NCBI GenBank assembly: GCA_902785905.1
Contig: CADAAM010000085.1
Coordinates: 1 to 32,044 of the forward strand
Source of the DNA: Oscillospiraceae bacterium
GTDB taxonomy: Bacteria > Bacillota > Clostridia > Oscillospirales > Oscillospiraceae
DNA length: 32,044 bases
Direction: 5' to 3'
Part shown: positions 1-7,508 of the stretch, piece after piece
Layout: the number at the start of each line of letters is the position of its first letter
Numbering within the stretch: the first letter of the stretch is position 1
Made by a program: the position numbers and the translations under genes
The notes under the pieces: generated by a model
Seen by the model: only the letters and a program-made list of their open reading frames with translations
What the model was told of the DNA's origin: nothing
Databases searched by the model: none

Positions 1-975
1 TTTACGATCCAGCTTTTCGTGATGGTCGTGAACTTTCTCAACAGCGTCTATATCGCGGTGGAGCGCGCCCGCGGCAACGCGAGACGCATCTTTGTCCTCA
101 ACATCGCCGTGATCCTTGTCAAGCTCTCGCTCACGGCGTACTTTGTCTATGTGCTCCAAAGCGGGCTGAATATGATCGCCGTCGCCTCCCTCGCCTCGGA
201 GCTGACCATGTTCGTCTTTGCCATCCGTTTCAGTCTCGTCGGGGACAACGCCTTCAGCTTTTCTGTGCGGGCAGTCTCCGTTGAGCGCCGTGTCGCCCCG
301 CCGATGATCCGCCAGTCTCTGCCGGTCATCGCCGAGAAGGCGCTCTTCGCCTTCGGCAAGACCATCGTCAACTCCATGTGTACGCTCTACGGCCCGCTGA
401 TGGTCGGGGCGATGGGCGTGTCCAACAATCTCGGCGGCATCACCACGAATCCGCAGAACGGCTTTGAGCAGGGCAGCGCCGCCATTATCAGCCAGAACTT
501 CGGCGCGGGCCGGTTCCGGCGCGTGCTGGAGGCGTTTTACGCCACAGCTGCGTTCAGCATGCTGCTCGGGGCGGTGATCTCCGGACTTGAGCTGTGGCAG
601 CTCGACTTCCTGTCCAGCCTGTTTGACGGCGGAAGCGAGGAATTTCGCCGCATGATCGTCATGGTCTACCGCTATGAGGTCTGGGGCGCGGTGCCGCTGG
701 GTCTCAACGCTGCGGTGATGGCCCTGCTCTACGGCCTGGGAAAGACCCGTCTCACGCTCATTTTGAATTTCTCGCGTGTCTTTGTCTTCCGTATCCCGGT
801 CTTCTGGTTTTTGCAGCACTGTACCGACGTGGGGGAAAAGAGTGTCGGCATCGTCATGATGGTCAGCAACATCTCCGTCGCTGTAGCAGCCGCCCTGGCC
901 GCCGCCGTGGTGATCCGCCGCTTCCGGCGCGACTATCCCGTACAGGGCGGGACTGATAACGCTGAAAATGCCTGA
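1..975 (+). CDS. MATE family efflux transporter, 5' end outside window
   Basis: This is an inner-membrane multidrug/toxin extrusion (MATE) type antiporter that would export small molecules using a Na+ or H+ gradient. The frame is already open at base 1 (FTIQLFVMVVNF), so the gene starts before the window. An internal ATG at 22 is not a credible start. The visible ~324 residues hold several hydrophobic helices and MATE-like features in the second half: an AEKALFAFGKTIVN stretch, a PQNGFEQGSAAIISQNFGAGR loop, and GLNAAVMALLYGLGKTR before the last helices. MATE proteins are about 450 residues, so roughly the first quarter is missing. The frame ends in TGA at 973-975. The next gene has its own promoter, so they need not be co-transcribed. 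The substrate cannot be told. Confidence 0.88.
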   Translation, partial: FTIQLFVMVVNFLNSVYIAVERARGNARRIFVLNIAVILVKLSLTAYFVYVLQSGLNMIAVASLASELTMFVFAIRFSLVGDNAFSFSVRAVSVERRVAPPMIRQSLPVIAEKALFAFGKTIVNSMCTLYGPLMVGAMGVSNNLGGITTNPQNGFEQGSAAIISQNFGAGRFRRVLEAFYATAAFSMLLGAVISGLELWQLDFLSSLFDGGSEEFRRMIVMVYRYEVWGAVPLGLNAAVMALLYGLGKTRLTLILNFSRVFVFRIPVFWFLQHCTDVGEKSVGIVMMVSNISVAVAAALAAAVVIRRFRRDYPVQGGTDNAENA

Positions 976-981
976 CGGCGC

Positions 982-1010
982 TTGTAATTCTGTTTTTCTT
1001 CTGATAGAAT
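982..1010 (+). promoter_or_regulatory. Promoter for the GGDEF gene
   Basis: TTGTAA (982-987) and TAGAAT (1005-1010) are separated by 17 bases, a good sigma-A-type spacing. The site lies just after the MATE stop and 30 bases before the GGDEF start. Confidence 0.6.
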
Positions 1011-1039
1011 CGTAACACGACGCAGGAGGAGGGCAGCTC

Positions 1040-2116
1040 ATGTATACATCCGAATATCTTTCCCGCTATCCGTTCTTTCGGGAACTGCTGGAAGCCATGC
1101 CTCTCCCGTCCATCCACGACTCTCTGACAGGGCTCATCGCCCGTCCCTTTATCCTCCGTTTCATCCAGGCGCTCATTGCGGAGGGCCGCCCCTTCGCCGC
1201 GGCCATCGTCGATCTGGATAATTTTAAGAGCATCAACGACAACTATGGCCACCGCACCGGCGACGAGATGCTCAGCCGCGTCGCCGCCGATCTCACGCGC
1301 TATGTCGGTGAGCGCGGCGTCGTCGGGCGCTACGGCGGGGATGAGTTCCTGTTTGTATATTTTGGCCGCCTGGATTACGGCAGCGTCCACGCCTTTCTTG
1401 ACGCCATGTTCTTTGACGGGGATGTTTTCCGGCGCGACCGGCTGATCCGGGGAAGGACCATCTTCTCCACCGCCACCGTCGGCTGCGCCGTCTATCCCAA
1501 GAACGCCGGCAGCTTTGACGAGCTCTTCGCGCTGATCGACAAGCTGCTGTACCGGGGCAAATCCAAGGGCCGCAACTGTTTTATCCTCTATGTGCCGGCC
1601 AAGCACGATCATCTTGAGATTCCGTCTCTTGCGAGGCGCAATCTCTACGATACCTTCCGGGCTATGGGCCTGAGCTTTGACAGCGGTGCCGACATTTGGG
1701 AAAAGCTGAGGCGGGCCTTTATCCCCATTCGGGATAATTTGCGCATGTACGGCTTATTCCATATCGATGCGGAAAACCGTCTCTTTGACGCACAGAGCGG
1801 AGAAGAGCTCGCCCGCATTGAGCCGCCCGACTCTCTGGTCCGCAATGGGCTTTTCGCCGCGTGCGGACTTGACGAGCTGGAGCGCTGCTGTCCGACCTTC
1901 AGCGGCATACTCGCTGACCTCGGTTTTGATTCCGTCCTTCTCTCCGAGATCTCCTGTGCCGGTGAGTCCTTCGGCTTTCTCGCCTTATGTCCGGAGGTTC
2001 ACACCCTGCACATCTGGCAGGAGCATGAGTGCGCTGCGGCCTTCTTCCTCTCGCACATGCTTGCGCGGGAGCTGGCGGCAGAGCATCAGGCGTCCTCCTT
2101 CGGGCAGCGGCTTTAA
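1040..2116 (+). CDS. GGDEF domain protein (probable diguanylate cyclase)
   Basis: This is a probable diguanylate cyclase that makes c-di-GMP from two GTP. Residues ~25-190 form the GGDEF domain. It has the DSLTGL entry motif at 27-32, a VDLDNFKSIND metal-binding segment near 57-67, and the active-site loop RYGGDEF at 97-103, whose GGDEF signature is intact. I see no RxxD inhibitory site five residues upstream, so product inhibition may be absent. Residues ~190-358 form an unrecognised C-terminal domain with no clear membrane segment, probably a sensory or GAF-like fold (inference). The ATG at 1040 is preceded by AGGAGGAGGG, a strong ribosome binding site. No EAL or PilZ partner is in the window. 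The 3' end overlaps the leftward ORF that ends at 1985. Confidence 0.85.
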   Translation: MYTSEYLSRYPFFRELLEAMPLPSIHDSLTGLIARPFILRFIQALIAEGRPFAAAIVDLDNFKSINDNYGHRTGDEMLSRVAADLTRYVGERGVVGRYGGDEFLFVYFGRLDYGSVHAFLDAMFFDGDVFRRDRLIRGRTIFSTATVGCAVYPKNAGSFDELFALIDKLLYRGKSKGRNCFILYVPAKHDHLEIPSLARRNLYDTFRAMGLSFDSGADIWEKLRRAFIPIRDNLRMYGLFHIDAENRLFDAQSGEELARIEPPDSLVRNGLFAACGLDELERCCPTFSGILADLGFDSVLLSEISCAGESFGFLALCPEVHTLHIWQEHECAAAFFLSHMLARELAAEHQASSFGQRL

Positions 2117-2572
2117 GCCATCCGCCGCTTTTTCTCTCATGGAAAGTAGAGAGAAATCAACGGAGGGAGACGCACCGTCCCCCTCCATGTATAATCCATA
2201 TGTAAATGGGAGCTTTTTCGGAAGTTCCCATTTTTGCTGCTCCGCCGCGTGAGCGGAAAGCGCCGCCGAGATGATGATCAGACTGATCAGTGCAAGAACA
2301 GCCAGGGTGATTGCAGCCCGTTTCATGGTCGCCTTTCTCCGCCTCTTCATTTCCTCCTGCTCGCGCCGAATCGCCGCCATCCGCGCCTTTGTCTTCTCCT
2401 GCGTGAGCTTCATGCCGCGCTGCGCTTTGCGCGCCTTGTCGGCATAGAAGTTTCCGGCATCGCCGACCGTATCCCTGTAAACCTCCTGTGAGAAGCTCTT
2501 CACCGGATCAAGCAGATCGTGCTTCAAACTTCTCAGGTTCTCCAATTCCTCTTTTCCAAAGAACGCGCCCAT
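1985..2572 (-). CDS. Small membrane protein, unknown function
   Basis: I do not recognise this gene. From ATG 2572 it encodes 195 residues. There is a charged N-terminal half (MGAFFGKEELENLRSL, then a run rich in Arg, Lys, Glu and Gln suggesting a coiled coil) and one hydrophobic helix near residues 85-107 (AITLAVLALISLIIISAAL). After that comes a low-plausibility tail that reads antisense through the 2177-2236 repeat and into the end of the GGDEF gene. A longer frame starts at 2638, but MGAFFGK looks more natural; the ribosome binding site is weak in both cases. The N-terminal 110 residues look like real protein. The tail after AEQQKW is probably read-through of a repeat and terminator, so the true or ancestral C-terminus may be near 2240. 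Confidence 0.5.
   Translation of the reverse strand: MGAFFGKEELENLRSLKHDLLDPVKSFSQEVYRDTVGDAGNFYADKARKAQRGMKLTQEKTKARMAAIRREQEEMKRRRKATMKRAAITLAVLALISLIIISAALSAHAAEQQKWELPKKLPFTYGLYMEGDGASPSVDFSLLSMREKAADGLKPLPEGGRLMLCRQLPRKHVREEEGRSALMLLPDVQGVNLRT
2177..2236. repeat. 60-base interspersed repeat, copy 1, with terminator hairpin
   Basis: This copy matches 10170-10229 over 60 bases without gaps, at 51 of 60 positions by eye, with mostly transition differences. It ends in a stem GGGAGCTT/AAGTTCCC (2208-2229) followed by ATTTTTG and preceded by TAAAT, which suits rho-independent termination, best on the + strand. It ends transcription after the GGDEF gene. Confidence 0.75.
2208..2236 (+). terminator. 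Rho-independent terminator after the GGDEF gene
   Basis: An 8-base-pair stem with one G-T wobble and a UUUCGG loop is followed by ATTTTTG. It is embedded in the interspersed repeat and also lies inside the leftward ORF. Confidence 0.65.
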
Positions 2573-2611
2573 TCGGTTCCACCGCCTGTTTATTTGATTT
2601 TGCCTGATATG

Positions 2612-2678
2612 AAACAGACTGCTGCCGCTTCTCCGCATATCTGCAAAGGCGGGCCATTCGCGTTATGGCAGTCTGTTT
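2612..2678 (-). terminator. Long inverted repeat, possible terminator of the RsbW-like gene
   Basis: Perfect 11-base arms AAACAGACTGC (2612-2622) and GCAGTCTGTTT (2668-2678) enclose 45 bases. They lie between the RsbW-like gene and the small membrane protein. On either strand the right arm runs into T-rich sequence. The long loop makes this a moderate terminator candidate only. Confidence 0.4.
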
Positions 2679-2788
2679 TATTCTCACATCCGCGCCGGAA
2701 TTCTATATATCAGATTCTTCAGCAGGCTCTCCGGTTCTTCTTTTTTCAGCTCTGTACCGCAGCTGAAGTGAACTTATGCGGTGCTGCC

Positions 2789-3196
2789 CTATAGCTTTTT
2801 TCGAATAAGAAGCGTATTCTGACCGTCCCGGCGTTCATACTGCACTTTGTCCATCGTCTTTTTCAGCATATAGATACCGAGGCCGCCGATCGGACGTTTT
2901 ATCAGCGGCAGCGTCGTATCGGGATCGGATATAGCCAGCGGATTAAAGGATTTTCCCCGGTCGGAAAATCGGATGACCACGGCCTTCGGGTCCTCCTGTA
3001 TGTCGATTTGAACGCATACCTGACCCTCTTTCCCGTCATAGGCATATTTCGCGATATTGGAAAAAATCTCGTCTGTCGCCACGTCAAGCTGGATTCTCGT
3101 CATGCTGGGGCAGTTGTTTTCATTGAGTATCTCATTGATAAAGGCCGTTACAAGGGGAAGATTTTCTCTTTCAGCCGCCACCGTCATTTCTTTCAT
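2789..3196 (-). CDS. RsbW/SpoIIAB-like ATP-binding protein (anti-sigma factor kinase family)
   Basis: A 135-residue GHKL-fold ATPase of the RsbW family. Such proteins bind a sigma factor or a partner and phosphorylate a STAS antagonist on serine. The sequence shows an N-box DEIFSNIAKYAY (43-53, Asn47 for Mg2+), a G1 box with SDRG (78-81), and a G2 box RPIGGLGIY (101-109). The length matches single-domain RsbW proteins. The ATG at 3196 follows a strong GGAGGAGG site. A STAS protein encoded upstream on the same strand (4484-4783) is the obvious candidate partner, although a PHP gene and a terminator separate them and each has its own promoter. No sigma factor gene is present, so the target is unknown. 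Confidence 0.85.
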   Translation of the reverse strand: MKEMTVAAERENLPLVTAFINEILNENNCPSMTRIQLDVATDEIFSNIAKYAYDGKEGQVCVQIDIQEDPKAVVIRFSDRGKSFNPLAISDPDTTLPLIKRPIGGLGIYMLKKTMDKVQYERRDGQNTLLIRKKL

Positions 3197-3312
3197 ACAG
3201 GCGCACCTCCTCCCCCCGCCGTGGATGGCCTGACAAAAAAGAACACGCCATTTGCACGGGTCTTTCGCCTGACAGGCACAGCGCCGAATCGAATTAATAT
3301 ATTTGATGTATT

Positions 3313-3341
3313 ATTATAATCCATGTTTTCTGATCTGGCAA
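3313..3341 (-). promoter_or_regulatory. Promoter for the RsbW-like gene
   Basis: On the minus strand TTGCCA and TATAAT are separated by exactly 17 bases (positions 3341 to 3313). Transcription would start about 110 bases before the ATG at 3196, leaving a sizeable leader in which I see no known riboswitch. Confidence 0.7.
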
Positions 3342-3404
3342 GCGCCAAGGCACGGCTTTTCATCATATCCGAAAACGCCGGGCACAGCGCTGTCCGCTCC
3401 TACG

Positions 3405-3443
3405 AAAAAAACAGGAGCCGCGGCATCAACCAGACGGCTCCTG
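3405..3443 (-). terminator. Terminator of the PHP gene
   Basis: On the minus strand the arms CAGGAGCC and GGCTCCTG are followed by seven T residues (3411-3405). It lies nine bases beyond the PHP stop codon. Confidence 0.75.
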
Positions 3444-3451
3444 CATCATTT

Positions 3452-4360
3452 TTACTTCTTCAGATATACGCACGACGGACTCAGCAGCATGTCCGGCAGC
3501 TTCGGGTCTGCCCGCTCCAGAAACCGCATCATGCCTTCTGGCACCGGCATACTGTATTCCATGCCGGTATCGCCGAGGGCGATCAGTTTATTCGTTCCGT
3601 GATAATCGCTGCCCGCCGTTACATAGAGCTCATAGTGCGCCGCATATTTCAGCATCTCCCTTTTCAGTTTAGGAGAGAAGCCTGAGTAAAAAGCCTCGAC
3701 ACCCTGCAGGCCGAATCCGATCAGTCGCTTCAGACGTTCATCCATCTTCTCGCCGACGATCAGCTCATCTCCGCTGCCGAAGCACGGATGCGCCAGCACC
3801 GGGATGCCGCCGCTTTTCAGGATGCCGCTGATGGCCTGCTCCGGGCGTACAAACTCGTTTTTAAAATGCTTTTGGTTGATAAATTGGTGGATCGCTTTCT
3901 CCTTGCTTTCCGCGTATCCGTACTTTACCATCAGATTGCCGATATGCGGCTTGCCGGGGTTGTCCATAGCTAGGAGCGTCTGTATCTCCTCCTCCGGAAA
4001 GCGGAAGCCGAATTCGTCCCGAATGAAATTCAGCCTCTCCCGCACCTTTTTCATGCGCAGGCTGTGCCCCAGATCAACAAGCTCCCGCATGGCCGGCGCG
4101 TCGGGATCATAGGCATAGCCAAGGATATGATACCTCCCCTGCTCGTCTTTGCAGGAAAACTCCGCCCCGTTCAGGAAAGCCGGGTCGCCTTCACGCAGAA
4201 GGCCGCGTATAATCCCGCAGCCCTTCACCGCGTCGTGATCACTCACCGAGAACAGTGCAAGCCCGGTATGCTTCACCGCTTTCAAAAGCGCCTCCGGCGA
4301 ATCGCTGCCGTCTGACACCGTGGTATGAATATGCAAATCAATTTTCTTCTTAAAATACAT
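3452..4360 (-). CDS. PHP domain metal-dependent phosphoesterase
   Basis: A 302-residue PHP-superfamily phosphoesterase of the TrpH/YciV kind. Characterised relatives are 3',5'-nucleoside bisphosphate phosphatases or 5' exonucleases; the substrate here is not determined. Metal-binding motifs are in order: DLHIHTTVSDGS at the N-terminus, FSVSDHDAVKG, GAEFSC, KPHIGNLMV, PVLAHPCF and GSDYHG near the end. I chose the ATG at 4360 (MYFKKKIDLHIHTT), which has GGGAG seven bases upstream, over a longer frame from 4390. It sits 123 bases after the STAS gene and may be co-transcribed with it. A strong terminator follows. Confidence 0.87.
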   Translation of the reverse strand: MYFKKKIDLHIHTTVSDGSDSPEALLKAVKHTGLALFSVSDHDAVKGCGIIRGLLREGDPAFLNGAEFSCKDEQGRYHILGYAYDPDAPAMRELVDLGHSLRMKKVRERLNFIRDEFGFRFPEEEIQTLLAMDNPGKPHIGNLMVKYGYAESKEKAIHQFINQKHFKNEFVRPEQAISGILKSGGIPVLAHPCFGSGDELIVGEKMDERLKRLIGFGLQGVEAFYSGFSPKLKREMLKYAAHYELYVTAGSDYHGTNKLIALGDTGMEYSMPVPEGMMRFLERADPKLPDMLLSPSCVYLKK

Positions 4361-4483
4361 GGACTGTCTCCCGCGCCCCATATCGCTCACTTTTCTGCAC
4401 AGAAAGCATACAGGGCAAACGTCCGGCCTGACCCTGCGTCAGGAAAGATGCCCCCTGTCTCAGTTCAGCGTCGATGTTCTATC

Positions 4484-4783
4484 TCACTCGATGGTCAGAA
4501 TGTCGCTGAAGCCGGTCACATCAAAAATCTCCAGGACCGTGTCGTTGACATGGATGAGCTTCATCTCGCCCTGCTTGTTCATGATCTTCTGGGCCGACAG
4601 CAATACGCGCAGGCCGGCGGAGGAGATATACTCCAGCTTTCCCAGGTCCAGGACCAGATTGCTGACGCCGGGCAGCGCGTCTTTCAGTTCTCCCTCAAGC
4701 CGGGGTGCGGTGGTGGTGTCCAGGCGGCCGATCAGCTCCACTGTGAGAGACGTATCCTCCAGATTTTTGTTGATGTTCAGCAT
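4484..4783 (-). CDS. STAS domain anti-sigma factor antagonist
   Basis: A 99-residue single-domain STAS protein of the SpoIIAA/RsbV type. These bind an anti-sigma kinase and are switched off by serine phosphorylation. Visible features are the start MLNINKNLEDTSLTVELIGR, the LDTTTAPRLEGEL segment, NLVLDLGKLEYISSAGLRVLL around the usual phospho-serine loop (ISSAG at 53-57) and a DVTGFSDIL end. The ATG at 4783 has AAGGAG nine bases upstream; a longer frame from 4858 would run over the promoter region. The likely partner is the RsbW-like kinase at 2789-3196. Which Ser is phosphorylated cannot be fixed by eye. Confidence 0.88.
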   Translation of the reverse strand: MLNINKNLEDTSLTVELIGRLDTTTAPRLEGELKDALPGVSNLVLDLGKLEYISSAGLRVLLSAQKIMNKQGEMKLIHVNDTVLEIFDVTGFSDILTIE

Positions 4784-4845
4784 GATCCGTTCTCCTTTCA
4801 AATTGATCCGGTGTTGTCTTTGCGGCGATTTCATTTCGATAAGCG

Positions 4846-4874
4846 ATGATACAGCCAACTTGCGTATTTGTCAA
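4846..4874 (-). promoter_or_regulatory. Promoter for the STAS gene
   Basis: On the minus strand TTGACA (4874-4869) and TATCAT (4851-4846) have a 17-base spacer. It is divergent from the + strand promoter at 4904-4933. Confidence 0.72.
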
Positions 4875-4903
4875 TCTTGTTCTGCAGGATTGCGGCAATG
4901 TCC

Positions 4904-4933
4904 TTGACAGCGGCGCAATCTTGCGGATAGAAT
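4904..4933 (+). promoter_or_regulatory. Promoter upstream of the HAD/DUF3574-like ORF
   Basis: A consensus TTGACA (4904-4909) and TAGAAT (4928-4933) are 18 bases apart. The GTG at 4961 would lie only about 20 bases after the transcription start, without a clear Shine-Dalgarno sequence. Confidence 0.6.
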
Positions 4934-4960
4934 GACGTTCACGGGCCTTACCCCGAAATT

Positions 4961-5548
4961 GTGAGCATGCACATGTACACCATCAGCGGCAATCCCTACC
5001 GCAGCGCGGCCTTCATGCTGGTGGCGGACGACGACGCGCGCGACTACGGCGATCCCGGGAAGACCGAGTCCCTGAAGCAGAAATGGGCGGACAGCGGCTT
5101 CAACGTGATCTCCATGCGCGACGATTTCCGCACCATCTACGGCGACGGGGTGGTCAAGACCGGCGTCTTCCGCTGGCCGGACGACCTGGCGGAGGATCGC
5201 AGCGCTGTCCCGTCCGAAACTGAGACGAACAGCGGCATACAGTATATCCTCTACCTCGGCACAAACGACAAGGACACCAACAAGCCTGTCTTCACCCAGG
5301 CCGAGGCCCAGGCAAAGGCCAAGGAGATCCTGATCCGGCACTTCGGCGGCTACACGCTGCAGGAGGCAAACGGCGGCTGGATGGACGGCGACACGCTATA
5401 TCAGGAGTATACGCTGGTGATCTATCTGAGCGACACGAACGAGGAGGCCGTACACGCTGCCGCGGACGAGCTGGTCGAGGCCTTCCGCCAGAGCTCTGTC
5501 CTGATCGAAGCCATCCCCACGCAGACCGAGTTCTACGCCGGCGCATAA
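4961..5548 (+). CDS. HAD-like C-terminal segment fused to a DUF3574-like domain, probably N-terminally truncated
   Basis: The function is not established. Residues ~10-70 (NPYRSAAFMLVADDDARDYG, then GFNVISMRDDFRTIYGDGVV) resemble, from memory, the C-terminal part of clostridial HAD-type hydrolases. Residues ~92-190 (IQYILYLGTNDKDT, HFGGYTLQEANGGWMDG, YTLVIYLSD, FRQSSVLIE) resemble the DUF3574 family. No signal peptide, HAD nucleophile DxD or ribosome binding site is visible. In-frame coding-like sequence continues upstream of the GTG (NDVHGPYPEIV) until a TAG at 4928 that overlaps the promoter -10. This suggests the N-terminal part has been deleted. GTG 4961 and ATG 4967 are both weak starts. 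The gene may be a remnant. Confidence 0.55.
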   Translation: MSMHMYTISGNPYRSAAFMLVADDDARDYGDPGKTESLKQKWADSGFNVISMRDDFRTIYGDGVVKTGVFRWPDDLAEDRSAVPSETETNSGIQYILYLGTNDKDTNKPVFTQAEAQAKAKEILIRHFGGYTLQEANGGWMDGDTLYQEYTLVIYLSDTNEEAVHAAADELVEAFRQSSVLIEAIPTQTEFYAGA

Positions 5549-5566
5549 AGCCATCTGTCCAAAAAA

Positions 5567-5598
5567 CAGCGGGAGCCCTTTCTATTGGGCTCTCGCTG
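5567..5598. terminator. Strong hairpin after the DUF3574-like gene
   Basis: CAGCGGGAGCCC pairs with GGGCTCTCGCTG (12 base pairs with one wobble, 8-base loop). The A-run just before it makes it a better terminator on the minus strand; on the + strand no T-run follows. Its role on the + strand is uncertain. Confidence 0.45.
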
Positions 5599-5639
5599 TG
5601 CTATACTGTGGAAAAGCAGTTCAACGATGAGGTGATCCC

Positions 5640-7508
5640 ATGGACGATTCCCTTCTCAATCCCGCCCAGCTTGAGGCCGTCACAACGACCGAGGGCTTCG
5701 TGCGCGTCATCGCCGGGGCAGGCTCCGGCAAGACCCGCGCCCTGACGCGGCGCTTCGCCTTTCTGGTAAACGAGCTCGGCATCCTGCCGGGGAACATTCT
5801 CTGCGTCACCTTCACCAACAAGGCGGCCAATGAGATGCGTCGGCGCATCCATTCCCTCACCGGCGACAACGATACAGGCTACATCAACACCTTCCACGGC
5901 TTCTGCGTGTCGCTCCTGCAGGAGGACAGCTTTGCCGTCTCGTTCCCGAAGAGCTTTCTGGTGCTGGACAATTCCGATATCGACGACATGCTCCGCATCA
6001 TCTACGACGAGCGGGGACTTACCCTGCGGGACATGACCTTTTCCCAGGCCCGCGACATGATCGAGATTCAAAAGCTCTTCAAAAAGCCCGAATACTATCT
6101 CGACCTCATCGGCCTCTCCCTCGAGGCCCTGCGTGAGAAATACGAAAAGGCCGAGGGCGTGAAGGACACGATCTTCTACGGCTACCTCTACCAGGCGAAA
6201 AAATGCTTCGGTCTCGACTATAACGACCTCATCAAGTTCACGCTCTACATCTTCCGTGAAAATGCCGACATCCGACTCAAGTGGCAAAAACGCCTCGAGT
6301 ACATCATGATCGACGAATTTCAGGACATCGACATGCTCCAGTATGAGCTGATGGAGGCCCTGTGCGGCTATCATAAAAATCTCTTTATCGTCGGCGATCC
6401 GGACCAGACCATCTACACCTGGCGCGGTGCGGACGTGAAGTATCTGCTGGACTTTGACCGGGTTCACCCCGGGACGAAGACGATCATGATGATGCAGAAC
6501 TACCGCTCCACCCCGCAGATCATCAGCGCCGCCAACAGCCTCATCGACAAAAACCGCGCCCGCATCAAAAAGGACCTGATCCCCGTCCTCCCTGACGGCG
6601 AGAGCGTCCTGTGCCACCACGCCAAAAACACAGAGGCAGAAGCCGAGTGGATCGCGCACCGGGCCCATGAGCTCCACGATCGGGGCGTCTCTTACCGCGA
6701 GATGGCGGTGCTTTACCGCGCTCACCACGTCACCCGCAGTCTCGAGGAGGTCTTCCGCAAGCGTGAGCTGCCCTACGCCATCTACAGCGGGGTACAGTTT
6801 TTCGGCCGCGCTGAGATCAAGGACGCGCTGAGCTATCTGCGCATGGCCGCCTACAAGGACGATCTCTCCTTCCGCCGCGTGGCTAATGTCCCGAAGCGCA
6901 ACCTCGGCGAGCGGCGCATGCGCTTTCTCGAGGACTACGCCGCCCGCGAGAGCTGCACCCTGTACGACGCCCTGCGCCGGAACCTCGAGGGGGAGCTCTT
7001 CAAAGGCACGAAGGCCGCGATATTTGTCCGCCTCATTGAGGACTTCTCCGCCTCCTGCACCGAGCGGCCCGTGTCGGAGCTGCTGGCCGACATTCTGGAC
7101 AAGAGCGGCTATGAGGCCATGCTGCGCACCGAGGGCAGCATGGAGCGGCTGGACAATCTCGCAGAGCTCAAGCAGTCCGTCTATGAGTATGAGACGAGCT
7201 GCGGCGAGGAGGCCACCCTCGTCCACTACCTTGCCCACGTCGCCCTCTTCACAAACGCCGACGCCGAAACGGAGGGCGAGCGCATCAAGCTCATGACCGT
7301 ACATGCGGCCAAGGGCCTGGAGTTTCCCTGTGTCTTCCTCTGTGGGATGAACGAGGGCACCTTCCCTACCCGCCGCACCGGCACCCTCCCCGCCATGGAG
7401 GAGGAGCGGCGGCTGGCCTTCGTCGCCATGACCGCTATCCCTCGCGCTTTCTGCTGGATATCGACCCCGGCCTGCTCAGCTATGACGGGACGCCGCGCGA
7501 GGATCTGA
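5640..7508 (+). CDS. UvrD/PcrA-like ATP-dependent DNA helicase, frame lost near residue 598
   Basis: A superfamily 1 3'-5' DNA helicase for repair and replication-fork maintenance. Motifs in order: AGAGSGKTRALTRR (Walker A), CVTFTNKAANEMRRR (Ia), MIDEFQDID (Walker B), GDPDQTIYTWRGAD (III), QNYRSTPQI (IV), LMTVHAAKGLEFP (V) and RRLAFVAMT (start of VI). The ATG at 5640 follows GAGGTGAT. Motif VI normally continues TRA with an essential arginine, but here the frame breaks straight after VAMT. The last ~25 residues of this ORF are out of frame. Coding resumes in another frame with RYPSRFLLDIDPGLL and runs to 7729. About 20-25 family residues appear to be missing. If the sequence is right, the helicase lacks its arginine finger and is probably inactive. 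Confidence 0.85.
   Translation: MDDSLLNPAQLEAVTTTEGFVRVIAGAGSGKTRALTRRFAFLVNELGILPGNILCVTFTNKAANEMRRRIHSLTGDNDTGYINTFHGFCVSLLQEDSFAVSFPKSFLVLDNSDIDDMLRIIYDERGLTLRDMTFSQARDMIEIQKLFKKPEYYLDLIGLSLEALREKYEKAEGVKDTIFYGYLYQAKKCFGLDYNDLIKFTLYIFRENADIRLKWQKRLEYIMIDEFQDIDMLQYELMEALCGYHKNLFIVGDPDQTIYTWRGADVKYLLDFDRVHPGTKTIMMMQNYRSTPQIISAANSLIDKNRARIKKDLIPVLPDGESVLCHHAKNTEAEAEWIAHRAHELHDRGVSYREMAVLYRAHHVTRSLEEVFRKRELPYAIYSGVQFFGRAEIKDALSYLRMAAYKDDLSFRRVANVPKRNLGERRMRFLEDYAARESCTLYDALRRNLEGELFKGTKAAIFVRLIEDFSASCTERPVSELLADILDKSGYEAMLRTEGSMERLDNLAELKQSVYEYETSCGEEATLVHYLAHVALFTNADAETEGERIKLMTVHAAKGLEFPCVFLCGMNEGTFPTRRTGTLPAMEEERRLAFVAMTAIPRAFCWISTPACSAMTGRRARI

Noticed and set aside
2700-2788. A short frame after the RsbW-like gene (ELKKEEPESLLKNLIYRIPARM) as a lost C-terminus
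   Set aside because: The RsbW-like protein already has full family length and a normal end, and this frame has no start codon; it may be a remnant but cannot be supported.
3197-3306. A possible c-di-GMP riboswitch in the RsbW-like leader (GGCGAAAGACCC...GTGCAAATGGCG)
   Set aside because: There is some likeness to the GEMM core words, but the conserved GGCAAACC start and the tetraloop-receptor layout are absent and the order does not fit.
5579-5607. Promoter for the UvrD-like gene (TTTCTA, 17 bases, TATACT)
   Set aside because: The -10 is plausible but the -35 is poor and overlaps a strong hairpin; not convincing enough to list.
5601-7304. A 567-codon leftward open frame
   Set aside because: It is the antisense shadow of the UvrD-like helicase. 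It has a Val/Ala/Glu/Asp-rich antisense composition, no ribosome site and no recognisable domain.
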